Counted from the stretch's first letter, positions 23,054 through 30,896 are shown. The stretch is 43,211 nt of DNA from Candidatus Gallimonas merdigallinarum (GCA_904373325.1 CAJFFP010000012.1:1-43211), one strand, 5' to 3'. The notes: generated from the letters alone by a model not told the origin. Numbers and translations are program-made.

Positions 23054-23361
23054 AAGACCTCCTTGATTTCGATAGAGATGAAGGTATGGACGCCGTAATC
23101 CCAAGTATCGGTGATAAGCCAATAGCATTCGGTTTCATCGGTGTCGCTGCGGCGATCCAGAAAGTCGAGTTCGATTTTGTCGTCTTTCGGAACGCCGTTT
23201 TCCCATTCAAGTTCGCCAACCCACGAGTTGTCCGGGTTCATTTCGTTTGCGATAAGTTCTTTGAACTTTTCGCAAGCTTTGTCGTAAGTGCCGCAAACGA
23301 ACAATTCTATGTCGTTGCTGTCTTCGGTGGACCAATCGAGTTTTACAAGATATACTTTCAT
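23050..23361 (-). CDS. Acidic hypothetical protein, 103 aa
   Basis: Not recognised. The 103-aa protein starts MKVYLVKLDWSTEDSNDIEL and is strongly acidic, with an all-beta look (VCGTY, CYWLITDTW, HTFISIEIKEV). The start at 23361 follows GAGGTGGAAT; an upstream in-frame start would run back into the preceding gene. High acidity in a small mobile-element protein recalls DNA mimics, but this is only a suggestion. Confidence 0.55.
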   Translation of the reverse strand: MKVYLVKLDWSTEDSNDIELFVCGTYDKACEKFKELIANEMNPDNSWVGELEWENGVPKDDKIELDFLDRRSDTDETECYWLITDTWDYGVHTFISIEIKEVL

Positions 23362-23369
23362 ATTCCACC

Positions 23370-23783
23370 TCACGCGACTCTTTGGATACCGCCGCCAAAG
23401 CTCTGCACGATTATGTCGCCGAACTCCGAACACCATTCATCGTCTTTGTTCCAGACATAGGCGTAAGCGCAGTGCCTGTTTCCGTCATCGTTCATCAAGT
23501 CGTCCCATTCTTCGGGATAGTCCGATACGATGAGGAAGGAGTAGCATTCGCCGAACGGAGTAAATTCATGCGTTACGGCATAGACGAGGCATCCGTATTT
23601 CTTTTCGATAGCCTTCATCTTGGCATAGACTTCGGGTTCTTGGTCTATCCAAAAGCCGCCAAAACCTTCAAAAAAGCAAACTTTGTCGCTTTCACGGAAG
23701 CCCTTGATATACGGCTTATAGATGTCCAGCCGTTTCATAAGCTCGATAGCCTTTTCTTTCTTTGCAATGTTCTTGTCTGTCAT
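23370..23783 (-). CDS. Acidic hypothetical protein, 137 aa
   Basis: Not recognised. The first 30 residues form a charged helix (KNIAKKEKAIELMKRLDIYK); the rest is acidic and aromatic (FFEGFGGFWIDQEPEV, YPEEWDDLMNDDGNRH, WNKDDEWCSEFGD). The start at 23783 is set by GAGGAGGATACG upstream. It lies 13 bases after the preceding gene of the array. Confidence 0.55.
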   Translation of the reverse strand: MTDKNIAKKEKAIELMKRLDIYKPYIKGFRESDKVCFFEGFGGFWIDQEPEVYAKMKAIEKKYGCLVYAVTHEFTPFGECYSFLIVSDYPEEWDDLMNDDGNRHCAYAYVWNKDDEWCSEFGDIIVQSFGGGIQRVA

Positions 23784-23796
23784 TTTCGTATCCTCC

Positions 23797-24210
23797 TCAA
23801 ATGCAATTTTGTAAAGTTTCAAAGTTGTAGCCGATGTTCCGGAGCGTTTCTTCAAAGCCGAACCACGCTAGAAGGTTTTGGTTGCAAATATCCTGCGCAA
23901 GCGGATCTTCCTTGTCCCACTTGTCGCCGAAAAGTTCGGTAGGGGAGTAAAGTCCCGTTCCGTTCATAAGGTCGTACAGCAGCGTATTGATTTCCTGCCG
24001 ATATTGCTTGTAGAAGCGCACCGTGTCGGTGTAGTAGATGAGTTCTCCTACAATGCCCGATTGGCAGCCATAATGAAGGACATCCGTAAAGATGCCCTTC
24101 TTGTCGTTGTAGTCGCTCCAACGGTCTATGACATAGTTGCAAACTCGTTTGAGCAGGGGACTGTCCGAATTGCGTTTGAGTTCTTTGATGTTCACAAGAG
24201 TGAGTTTCAT
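23797..24210 (-). CDS. Hypothetical mobile-element protein, 137 aa
   Basis: Not assigned with certainty. A 137-aa helical protein whose core (NYVIDRWSDYNDKKGIFTDV, CQSGIVGELIYYTDTVRFYK) recalls a small protein family seen repeatedly on Clostridia plasmids and conjugative elements. The start at 24210 follows GAGGAGGTGGACGA and overlaps the upstream stop by four bases. Confidence 0.55.
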   Translation of the reverse strand: MKLTLVNIKELKRNSDSPLLKRVCNYVIDRWSDYNDKKGIFTDVLHYGCQSGIVGELIYYTDTVRFYKQYRQEINTLLYDLMNGTGLYSPTELFGDKWDKEDPLAQDICNQNLLAWFGFEETLRNIGYNFETLQNCI

Positions 24211-24443
24211 TCGTCCACCTCCTCGAAGTCGTCCAAGTCGATTTGATTGAAGCCTACGCCGTATTCGAAGTAGAGCCTGCCGCAATCTTCCAGCAGGTCG
24301 AATGTGTGAACGCTGATGCGTCCGCGGTCTGTCACGGCGACCGTGATCTCTTTCTTTTCGGTGTTGATGTCTATGAGATTGAAGGTGATGAACTCTTCTC
24401 CGTCATAGAATTGGAATTCGCTCAGTTGATATTGTTTCTTCAT
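24207..24443 (-). CDS. Acidic hypothetical protein, 78 aa
   Basis: Not recognised. A 78-aa beta-rich, strongly acidic protein ending DLDDFEEVDE. The start at 24443 is set by AAGGAGATAAAGATC; longer in-frame starts enter the preceding gene. Its stop overlaps the next ATG. Confidence 0.55.
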   Translation of the reverse strand: MKKQYQLSEFQFYDGEEFITFNLIDINTEKKEITVAVTDRGRISVHTFDLLEDCGRLYFEYGVGFNQIDLDDFEEVDE

Positions 24444-24460
24444 GATCTTTATCTCCTTTG

Positions 24461-24730
24461 TTATTTCGCAAGTTTGAACCAGATATAGTAGTTGACTTCT
24501 ATATCCCGCTCGTTGTATTCGACGATTTCGTAGTACGCGCCTTTGAATTCGTCTGTGCTGTTCATTACAGGATGGCAATTTTTCACGCAAGGAAAAATCC
24601 TGATGTACGGCTTGCCGGTCTTGCTGACATTTGCCGTAATCAGGTCTTCATCGGTGATGTATCCGATACCTGTAATCTTTGTGTTTTCGACCTTTCCTAA
24701 CTTGGTGATCGAGTAGATAACCTTTTTCAT
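24461..24730 (-). CDS. Hypothetical protein, 89 aa, first gene of the leftward array
   Basis: Not recognised. An 89-aa beta-rich soluble protein (MKKVIYSITKLGKVENTKIT...). AAGGAGAT lies about 11 bases before this ATG; a TTG three codons earlier would be too close to it. As the most upstream gene of the minus-strand block it should be preceded by the promoter, which must lie in the repeat-rich interval to its right. Confidence 0.55.
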   Translation of the reverse strand: MKKVIYSITKLGKVENTKITGIGYITDEDLITANVSKTGKPYIRIFPCVKNCHPVMNSTDEFKGAYYEIVEYNERDIEVNYYIWFKLAK

Positions 24731-25059
24731 TTGCTTCAAATCTCCTTATTTTTTATTTTTGCCTTTCGGCAGTGGCTAAGGACCACTGAATGAAGCACGA
24801 ATCGGTCAGCCTGCGTGTGCAGCCTCTCGGAAGTCAACGACAAAGAAAAAATTATTGCGTCGGTTTGTCGCGCTTGATTGCAATCACGGAATAATAAAAG
24901 AACAGCTACACTCTTGATCGAGTATGACTGTTCTTTCTTTTTATGGCTTCTGCAATAATTTTTTCCGTTGACTTGCCGCTTAATTCCGTGGTACAACGAC
25001 ACCACGAAAGGCATTAAAAAATAAGGTTTGATTCGCTATTTTTTCAGGCGGCAATCTTA
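24731..25059. other. Repeat-rich non-coding interval at the element edge
   Basis: No gene is supportable. It holds a 6-bp hairpin (CAGTGG/CCACTG, 24770-24788), a large nested inverted repeat (24826-24978) and CGTGGT/ACCACG (24987-25006). To its right begins a leucine-rich-repeat gene that lacks its start, so the element-chromosome junction probably lies near 25,000-25,060. No duplicated attachment site can be shown because the other end is not in the window. Confidence 0.5.
24826..24978. repeat. Nested inverted repeat with central hairpin
   Basis: GAAAAAATTATTGC (24845-24858) is the exact reverse complement of 24952-24965. Outside it AAGTCAACG (24831-24839) pairs with CGTTGACTT (24966-24974), the left arm having five extra bases. 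Inside, AAAGAACAG (24897-24905) pairs with CTGTTCTTT (24928-24936), a terminator-like hairpin. It may be a small transposon-like element, a transfer origin or an element end. Confidence 0.6.
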
Positions 25060-25065
25060 TATGGT

Positions 25066-26193
25066 GTTCTAACAGGGTTAAACAAAGGTGCGTTCTTGCA
25101 TTGCGACGGGCTGGAAAGTATCACGGTAGAAGCCGAGAATTCGGTTTACCATAGTTCGGGGAATTGTCTCATTGAAACAGAAAGTAAAACGCTGATCGCG
25201 GGCTGTAAAAATAGCGAAATTCCGACGGATGGCTCTGTAACGTACATTGGAAGTTATGCGTTCGAGAGTTGCAGCGGGTTGACGGAAATTACCATTCCCG
25301 ACAGCGTGACGGGCATTGGCGATGGGGCGTTCTTCGAATGCAGCGGGCTGGATAGCGTGACTATTGGAAATGGCGTGAAGGGCATTGGAGAAAGAGCGTT
25401 CGCTGATTGCGACGGGCTGACGGAAATCACCATACCCGACAGCGTGACGAGCATTGGCGGTTGGGCGTTCGCTGATTGCCGTGGATTGACAATTTATTGT
25501 GAAGCGGATAGTCAGCCGAGTGAATGGGATTCAACTTGGAATAGTGATTACATGGGTGTGACTAGGGATTGCCCGGTTGTATGGAATTGTAACAATAGCA
25601 ATGTTGCCGATGATGGCTATATTTATGCTGTGATCGGCGGAATTCGATATGCGCTGAAATCCGATATTGCGACAGTTGCAAGGCAAGCGACCACCCTGAG
25701 CGGAGCGATCTCTGTTCCTGAAAGCGTGACTTATCAAGGGCTTAGTTATTCCGTGACGCGCATTGGCGATGGGGCGTTCGAGGATTGCAGTGGGCTGACG
25801 AGCGTGACAATCGGAAACGGTGTGACGAGCATTGGAAATTATGCGTTCTCTGGTTGCGACGGGCTGACGGAAATTACCATACCCGACAGTGTGACGCGCA
25901 TTGAAAGTTTTGCGTTCTCCGGTTGCGACGGGTTGGAGAGCGTGACTATTGGAAACGGCGTAACGTACATTGCAAGTAATGTGTTCTCGAATTGCAGCGG
26001 GCTGACGAGCGTGTACTACACGGGCACCGCGGGGGAGTGGAATGCCGTTACGATTGAATCCTACGGCAATGCAGCTCTCACAAATGCTACACGGTACTAT
26101 TACATTGAGAACGAGGCGGATGTGCCCGACGACGGCGGCAACTATTGGCATTTCGATACGGACGGCGTAACGCCCGTGGTGTGGGGCGCATAA
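25066..26193 (+). CDS. BspA-type leucine-rich-repeat protein, 5'-truncated
   Basis: About 375 residues of LRR_5 repeats with the unit GAFxxCxGLTxITIPDSVTxIG, repeated at least eight times in two blocks around a linker (CPVVWNCNNSNVADDGYIYA). Such proteins are usually exported surface adhesins, but no signal peptide or start is present: the repeat consensus already runs at VLTGLNKGAF (25066 on), the frame is closed by a stop at 25015-25017, and the only start codon is a TTG at 25096 inside a repeat with no ribosome site. The gene is therefore probably a fragment cut at the element boundary. The C-terminus (FDTDGVTPVVWGA) looks intact and is followed by a hairpin. Confidence 0.7.
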   Translation, partial: VLTGLNKGAFLHCDGLESITVEAENSVYHSSGNCLIETESKTLIAGCKNSEIPTDGSVTYIGSYAFESCSGLTEITIPDSVTGIGDGAFFECSGLDSVTIGNGVKGIGERAFADCDGLTEITIPDSVTSIGGWAFADCRGLTIYCEADSQPSEWDSTWNSDYMGVTRDCPVVWNCNNSNVADDGYIYAVIGGIRYALKSDIATVARQATTLSGAISVPESVTYQGLSYSVTRIGDGAFEDCSGLTSVTIGNGVTSIGNYAFSGCDGLTEITIPDSVTRIESFAFSGCDGLESVTIGNGVTYIASNVFSNCSGLTSVYYTGTAGEWNAVTIESYGNAALTNATRYYYIENEADVPDDGGNYWHFDTDGVTPVVWGA

Positions 26194-26214
26194 AGAATCC
26201 TAACGATATAACTT

Positions 26215-26242
26215 GCGCGGCGGAGCGTCTGCTCCGCCGCGC
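26215..26242 (+). terminator. Hairpin after the LRR gene
   Basis: GCGCGGCGGAGC (26215-26226) and GCTCCGCCGCGC (26231-26242) form a perfect 12-bp stem with a GTCT loop. There is no T run, so it may be only a weak terminator. Confidence 0.55.
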
Positions 26243-26283
26243 AGCCATTCGCAAAATCTCAAAAAAATCGTGTGTAAAATAAG

Positions 26284-26312
26284 TTGCCAAAGGCGGGCGG
26301 ATATGGTATAAT
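26284..26312 (+). promoter_or_regulatory. rpsB-tsf promoter
   Basis: TTGCCA (26284-26289), 17 bases, TATAAT (26307-26312). It gives a leader of about 115 bases before rpsB containing a small AATGCGCAAAAGCGCAAT hairpin; leader autoregulation by S2 is possible but not shown. Confidence 0.8.
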
Positions 26313-26432
26313 GACCAATGCGCAAAAGCGCAATCCGCACCCGCGGGGCGCCGCCCTCCGTGTCCGTAAATTTCTTTTCATGCGGATAACGGGCGGAGAA
26401 AACGTACCTACGGGGAGGTAAACGGAGGAATT

Positions 26433-27206
26433 ATGGCAGTTATCACCATGAAGCAGCTTCTCGAAGCGGGCGTCCACTTCGGACACCAGACGAGAAAGTG
26501 GAACCCCAAGATGAAGAAGTACATCTTCGCCGCCCGTCATGATATTCACATCATCGACCTTGAAATGACGGCGAAGCTCATCGAGGAAGCGTACGCGTTC
26601 GTCGTCGAGCAGGTCAAGGCGGGCAAGTCCGTTCTGTTCGTCGGCACCAAGCGTCAGGCGCAGGACGCGATCAAGGAAGAGGCGGAGCGCTGCGGTCAGT
26701 TCTACGTCAACTCCCGTTGGCTGGGCGGCACGCTCACCAACTTCAAGACCATCCGTTCCCGCATCGACTATCTTGAAAAGCTGGAAAAGATGGAAGTTTC
26801 CGGCGAGTTCGATCTTCTTCCCAAGAAGGAAGTGCTGGGGCTGAAAAAGGAAATGGGCAAGTTGCAGGATAACCTCGGCGGCATCAAGAATATGCGCGGT
26901 ATGCCCGGCGTGATGTTCGTCGTCGACCCGCACAATGAAGACATTGCCGTCGCGGAAGCGCGCAAACTTCACATTCCGATCGTCGCGATTACCGATACCA
27001 ACTGCGATCCCGACCTCATCGACTACGTGATCCCCGGCAACGACGACGCGATCCGCGCGATCAAGCTCATCTCGTCCGTCATTGCGAACGCGGTCATCGA
27101 GGCGAATCAGGGCGAAACGCCCGTGATGGAGCAGGCTGTTGCCGCTCCCGCAGAAGCGCCGAAGGACATTGAGGAAGTCGTCGCCGCGGAAGGCGCCGCA
27201 GAATAA
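26433..27206 (+). CDS. rpsB: 30S ribosomal protein S2
   Basis: A 257-aa protein, of usual length plus an acidic C-terminal tail. Family signatures: [20 protein letters not shown] at the start, [40 protein letters not shown], and [24 protein letters not shown]2 joins the head of the 30S subunit. The final 30 residues ([20 protein letters not shown]...) are an Ala/Glu-rich extension common in Clostridia. GGAGG precedes the ATG; tsf follows 24 bases later in the conserved rpsB-tsf operon. Confidence 0.98.
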   Translation: MAVITMKQLLEAGVHFGHQTRKWNPKMKKYIFAARHDIHIIDLEMTAKLIEEAYAFVVEQVKAGKSVLFVGTKRQAQDAIKEEAERCGQFYVNSRWLGGTLTNFKTIRSRIDYLEKLEKMEVSGEFDLLPKKEVLGLKKEMGKLQDNLGGIKNMRGMPGVMFVVDPHNEDIAVAEARKLHIPIVAITDTNCDPDLIDYVIPGNDDAIRAIKLISSVIANAVIEANQGETPVMEQAVAAPAEAPKDIEEVVAAEGAAE

Positions 27207-27230
27207 GTGCGTTTTTAAGGAGAAAATATT

Positions 27231-28130
27231 ATGGCAGAGTTTACGGCAAAAGACGTTATGAAGCTCCGCGAGCAGACGGGCGCAGGCATGATGGATTGCA
27301 AGCGCGCGCTTGTTGACGCGGACGGCGATATGGAGCGTGCGGCGGATCTGCTCCGCGAGCGCGGAATTGCAAAGGCTGCGAAGCGCGCTTCCAAGATCGC
27401 GGCGGAAGGCATCGTGTACGCGCTGGTAGAGGGCAAGACGGGCGTGCTCGTCGAGGTCAACTGCGAGTCCGACTTCGTTGCGAAGGGCGAGAAGTTCCAC
27501 GAGCTTGTGGAAGCGGTCGCAAAGCAGATCGCGGCTGTCAAGCCCGCCGACGTAGACGCGCTTCTTGCAAGCGATATGGGCGGCAAGACGGTTGACACCT
27601 TCGTGCAGGAGCAGGTTGCCGTCATCGGCGAGAAGATCTCCGTGCGCCGCTTCACCGTGTACGAAGCAGAGGGCTTCGTGGAAACGTATATCCACATGGG
27701 CGGCACGATGGGCGTTATGCTCGCGTTCGACGGCGAGCCGACCGAAGCGGCGAAGGCAGTCGCGCACGACGTTGCGCTGCACGTCGCGTTCGCAAAGCCC
27801 CGCTATCTGACGGCGGCGGAAGTTTCCGCCGAGACCATCGAGAAGGAGAAGGCGATCCTTCTGCAAGAGGTCATCAACGAGGGCAAGCCCGAAGCGATCG
27901 CAGAAAAGATCGTTATGGGCAAGATCAAGAAGTTCTATGAGGAGAACTGCCTCATGGATCAGAAGTTCGTCAAGGACGACAAGGTCACCGTCGCGCAGGT
28001 GCTTGCAAAAGCGGGCGCGGGCGTGGCTTTGAAGCAGTTCTGCTTCTTTGTCCGCGGCGAGGGTCTCGAAAAGAAGAGCGAGGACCTTTCCGAGGAAGTT
28101 GCCAAGCAGGTCGAGGCAATGAAGAAATAA
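27231..28130 (+). CDS. tsf: Elongation factor Ts
   Basis: A 299-aa guanine-nucleotide exchange factor for EF-Tu. The N-terminal UBA-like module is clear (FTAKDVMKLREQTGAGMMDC, KRALVDADGDMERAADLLRE), followed by EF-Ts core signatures (VNCESDFVAKGEKF, and EVINEGKPEAIAEKIVMGKI). AAGGAGAAAATATT precedes the ATG. It is the second and last gene of the operon, ending at a strong terminator. Confidence 0.98.
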   Translation: MAEFTAKDVMKLREQTGAGMMDCKRALVDADGDMERAADLLRERGIAKAAKRASKIAAEGIVYALVEGKTGVLVEVNCESDFVAKGEKFHELVEAVAKQIAAVKPADVDALLASDMGGKTVDTFVQEQVAVIGEKISVRRFTVYEAEGFVETYIHMGGTMGVMLAFDGEPTEAAKAVAHDVALHVAFAKPRYLTAAEVSAETIEKEKAILLQEVINEGKPEAIAEKIVMGKIKKFYEENCLMDQKFVKDDKVTVAQVLAKAGAGVALKQFCFFVRGEGLEKKSEDLSEEVAKQVEAMKK

Positions 28131-28146
28131 AATACCGAACGAAATG

Positions 28147-28180
28147 AAAAGCCCCCGCTGCATTCGCAGCGGGGGCTTTT
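28147..28180 (+). terminator. Terminator of rpsB-tsf
   Basis: AAAAGCCCCCGCTGC (28147-28161) and its exact complement (28166-28180) form a 15-bp stem with an ATTC loop, ending in TTTT. Confidence 0.95.
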
Positions 28181-28657
28181 GCATGGGCGGTTGTTCTTGG
28201 CGCCCTCTATGAGGGTGAGCGTATACGTTATGCCGATAGCCCCTGTGGGGCTTCGGCGTATGCGCGAACTAAGAAATTGCACATACGTTAGTGCAATTTC
28301 GTGACCGAACGCAGGGTCTACCTGCGTGAGAGCTGTCGAGCGTGAGCGAGACTGAGGGAGTTACTCCCACCGTCGCGGCATTGCCGCGCCACCTCCCTCG
28401 GTGAGGGAGGCAAGACTCCCACCGCCCCTGCGGGACACCTCTTGGCGGCACCAAGGAGATGTGCCGCCTGCGGGCATAAAATCGCCCTTGATATGGCGAT
28501 TTCTTAGTTCGTGGCGTGCGCACGCCACACCGTGGCGGTGCGCATCACACGCCGCTCACCCTTACACAGGGGAGGCAAGGACTCCCACCGCCCCTGCGTG
28601 GCACCTCCCTCACAGAGGGAGGAAAGAACTCCCACCGCCCCTAAGGAAAGGGTAAGA
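28181..28657. other. Long intergenic stretch of palindromic repeats
   Basis: About 480 bases without a gene. It contains an inverted-repeat-bounded unit at 28265-28511 and several copies of a short motif, ACTCCCACCGCCCCT, at about 28409, 28573 and 28629, with a variant near 28363. Copies are followed or preceded by CCTCCCTC-loop-GAGGGAGG hairpins. This is the look of extragenic palindromic (REP-like) repeats seen in many Clostridia genomes; a related unit occurs near 42,950. Confidence 0.65.
28265..28511. repeat. MITE-like unit bounded by 13-bp inverted repeats
   Basis: CGAACTAAGAAAT (28265-28277) is the exact reverse complement of 28499-28511. Just inside each end is another hairpin: GAAATTGCAC/GTGCAATTTC (28273-28300) on the left and AAATCGCC/GGCGATTT (28479-28502) on the right. 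No coding capacity is visible. Confidence 0.6.
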
Positions 28658-30196
28658 TTACGTGTTGCTGACGGAAAGTTGCGGAACGGTGTAATTTGCC
28701 GTGCATTCGTTGCCGAACACGTCGCGCCACGAGAGCGTGACCGTGCGCCCGGGGAGAATTTCGGCGTCGTCCCCGACTGTACCCGCCGCAGTGCCTTTGT
28801 AAAAACTTCCGTCGGTGTAGACTGCCGAATAGGAGACAGTGACGCTGCCCGTCTCTTCATCGACGGATACGCCGATCGCTTCGCAGCTTTCTAAACTGTG
28901 TGTATAGTTTGCGTTACGGTATCGGCGCGAGGGATCGAAGAAGATACTGCTCACGAGATAATCTCCGCTGTTCGGCTCTTCGCGGGTGAAATGCACCTCG
29001 ATATAGCTGAACGACGTTGTTTCGAGCGCGGCGGCGTCGTTGAACGCGTCCTCGAAGTCGTTCCAATCCTGAATATCGCTCGGATCGAAGTTGTCGTTCT
29101 GTTCGAGGAGTTTTTTGAAGTTGTCGTCATAATACGTCCATGTATGCGAGTCGGCGTCTCTCGAATAGGGCGCGAAAAGAACGTGTTCCACCACTTCGTG
29201 GGTGTCGCCGAGGTCGATCACGTCGATTTTCTCAATATGGAAAATGTTTCTTTCAACATACAGTCCGTTTCCCCGAAGGCATAAAACAACAAGCGTGATC
29301 GTGAGCGCCAAGGCGATTAGTCGGACGATGCCGCCCCACAATGAGCCTTTGTACGGAGAGCGTTTTTTCGTCTGTTCCGCTTCGGTCGTTTTCGGGTTTC
29401 GGTGGAAAATACCTCCCCAATAGTCTACCCATGCGGCAGAATATCGTATGAGTTCGTCTGCAATCTGTGCGTATGTGACCGACGAAGGCGTATTTTTGTC
29501 GGCATTCTCCCCATAGTAGGCAATGTTTATCTGTTTTTCGTGCTTTTTCCACCATACCAGATAGAGAATCAGTGAGATAACGGGAATGATCAAAAGCAAG
29601 GCGACGCCGATCCCGTATGCTGTGTGTGATCCTGCGTTTCGTATGCTGAATTTGTCTTCCGTAAAGGAAAACCATACGGCAACTACGGCAAAAACAACTT
29701 CCATAATGGCGAAGTATATCAAATATTTACGAAGAAAATCTTTCGGAGAGGCGGATTTACTGCCTTTTTTTTGAAGCCCGCGCAGTTTAAACAGTCCGCC
29801 TCCGAAAGCGTCCATCCAATAAACATAAGAAAATGCTGCGGCGAGCGCAACGACTGCGATCGCGAAAAGGAATGTGATTACAATGTCGGAAACAACCAAG
29901 GGGGATCTTGCGATAGCCAAGAAGAAGAAAAAGCAAAGCGCGCCCGCAAAGCCCGCGATCGTCAGCGGTATGGAAGTGAGCGGCAAAAGAAGATCGGGTT
30001 TTAAGGGGCGCTTTCTGCGTTCCTTGTTCACCTGCGCAGATGCGCCTGTGAAGTTGTACCCGCAGTTCGGGCAGAACTGTTCGTCCGCCGCGTGTTCTTT
30101 GCCGCAGACAGGACAGCGTTCCTGCATCGCCGCCTTTATTCCGCAGTCGGGGCAGAAAGTTCCTTCAAACTCTCTGCCGCAATTTGTGCATTTCAT
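28658..30196 (-). CDS. Zinc-ribbon multi-span membrane protein
   Basis: A 512-aa protein starting with two zinc ribbons: CTNCGREFEGTFCPDCG (residues 3-19) and CPVCGKEHAADEQFCPNCG (28-46). Then come a basic linker, several membrane spans (about 65-90, 100-130, 165-185, 205-230, 295-315) and a C-terminal extracytoplasmic region of about 190 residues with no known domain. Zinc-ribbon membrane proteins of this kind are common in Clostridia; role unknown. The start at 30196 is chosen because TGGAGGGAAATT precedes it and the ribbon begins at once. It is transcribed against the core operon and lies between tsf and pyrH. Confidence 0.7.
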   Translation of the reverse strand: MKCTNCGREFEGTFCPDCGIKAAMQERCPVCGKEHAADEQFCPNCGYNFTGASAQVNKERRKRPLKPDLLLPLTSIPLTIAGFAGALCFFFFLAIARSPLVVSDIVITFLFAIAVVALAAAFSYVYWMDAFGGGLFKLRGLQKKGSKSASPKDFLRKYLIYFAIMEVVFAVVAVWFSFTEDKFSIRNAGSHTAYGIGVALLLIIPVISLILYLVWWKKHEKQINIAYYGENADKNTPSSVTYAQIADELIRYSAAWVDYWGGIFHRNPKTTEAEQTKKRSPYKGSLWGGIVRLIALALTITLVVLCLRGNGLYVERNIFHIEKIDVIDLGDTHEVVEHVLFAPYSRDADSHTWTYYDDNFKKLLEQNDNFDPSDIQDWNDFEDAFNDAAALETTSFSYIEVHFTREEPNSGDYLVSSIFFDPSRRYRNANYTHSLESCEAIGVSVDEETGSVTVSYSAVYTDGSFYKGTAAGTVGDDAEILPGRTVTLSWRDVFGNECTANYTVPQLSVSNT

Positions 30197-30282
30197 AATT
30201 TCCCTCCAAACGTGTATTTGCAGGGAAAAGAAAAAGAGCGCAGCTTCAACCGAAGCCACGCCCTGCATCGTAACCCCGATTG

Positions 30283-30372
30283 TTGCCACACAATTTCTCC
30301 CACATCGGAAAAAAGGGGTACACGTATGCCTAGTGTAACCCGATGTGGGAAAAATATGAAATTGTGTGGCAA
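30283..30372. repeat. Large near-perfect inverted repeat
   Basis: TTGCCACACAATTTC (30283-30297) pairs with 30358-30372, and the adjoining TCCCACATCGG (30298-30308) pairs with 30340-30350; seven unpaired bases lie on the right side only. The loop itself contains a weaker GGGTACAC/GTGTAACCC pairing. It is a possible small mobile repeat or regulatory RNA structure. Confidence 0.7.
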
Positions 30373-30455
30373 AAGTAGTATATCACCCACGCGGAAAATA
30401 ATCAAGCGATTGCGGGAAAATTCACGGGATTTCAGCGGCGGGACTGTTTTTTCGC

Positions 30456-30484
30456 TTGACAGAACGCGGGCGCGATACTATACT
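30456..30484 (+). promoter_or_regulatory. Promoter upstream of the MATE remnant
   Basis: TTGACA (30456-30461), 17 bases, TATACT (30479-30484): an almost perfect sigma-A promoter 51 bases before the ATG of the truncated transporter. Confidence 0.75.
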
Positions 30485-30535
30485 GTTGCAGGTCTGCCGC
30501 AAGGCAGAAAGGTTTTCTACATTTCGAGGCAGATT

Positions 30536-30871
30536 ATGCAACGTTTTCACGCAGTCAGGAGGGCGGACGGGGAGTTCTTCGGAACGGAACCCGTCTGGAA
30601 AATTCTCCTGAGGATCGCGCCGCCCGTCATGCTCGCGCAGCTCATTCAGGCGCTCTATAACGTCGTAGACAGTTTTTTCGTAGGCAGATATTCGGGAGAC
30701 GGACTGACGGCGCTCTCCGTCATCTATCCCATTCAGCTCATTATTACCGCGCTGGCGGTGGGAACGGGCGCAGGGTGCGGCAGGATAAACGAAAACAGGA
30801 CGGGCGCGCCGCGCCCGTCCTGTTTCATGCAGGTTGCAAGATCGGCGCGCAAAGTTTGTATTTCGTCTTGA
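30536..30871 (+). pseudogene. 5' remnant of a MATE-family transporter
   Basis: From the ATG at 30536 the first 80 codons match the start of MATE multidrug/Na+ antiporters: FFGTEPVWKILLRIAPPVML, AQLIQALYNVVDSFFVGRYS, then LTALSVIYPIQLIITALAVG and GTGAG. A full protein has about 450 residues and 12 spans; here similarity stops near 30,777 and the frame runs through a terminator hairpin to 30871. It keeps a strong promoter, so a short transcript may still be made. Alternative: a deliberate short membrane peptide, less likely. Confidence 0.75.
30793..30825 (+). terminator. Strong hairpin between the MATE remnant and pyrH
   Basis: AAACAGGACGGGCGCG (30793-30808) is the exact complement of 30810-30825; the working loop is GCGCCGCG. 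It replaces the missing body of the transporter gene and isolates the pyrH promoter. Confidence 0.75.
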
Positions 30872-30896
30872 TTTTTTCGGCGCGGTGTGCTATACT
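30868..30896 (+). promoter_or_regulatory. pyrH operon promoter
   Basis: TTGATT (30868-30873), 17 bases, TATACT (30891-30896), 76 bases before the pyrH ATG. Confidence 0.75.

Larger units (their letters stand above)
30197..30535. other. Intergenic region with a 90-bp cruciform
   Basis: No gene is seen. The region holds the large inverted repeat at 30283-30372 and the promoter at 30456-30484. On the minus strand it would contain the leader of the zinc-ribbon gene. Confidence 0.5.

Noticed and set aside
24736-25014. Minus-strand 92-residue frame in the repeat interval
   Set aside because: It runs through the inverted repeats and hairpin, lacks a ribosome site and has no recognisable pattern.
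1-25060. Integrase, relaxase or type IV secretion genes of a conjugative element
   Set aside because: I looked for tyrosine or serine recombinase, MobA and VirB4/VirD4 motifs and saw none; PcfJ and PcfK alone do not prove conjugation. They may lie beyond the left edge.
26259-28184. 641-residue minus-strand frame opposite rpsB and tsf
   Set aside because: It is the antisense of two certain genes in G+C-rich DNA; the Leu/Arg/His-rich product is an artefact.
28400-28650. CRISPR-like array from repeated ACTCCCACCGCCCCT
   Set aside because: Copies are irregularly spaced, imperfect and tied to GAGGGAGG hairpins; this is REP-like sequence, not a repeat-spacer array.
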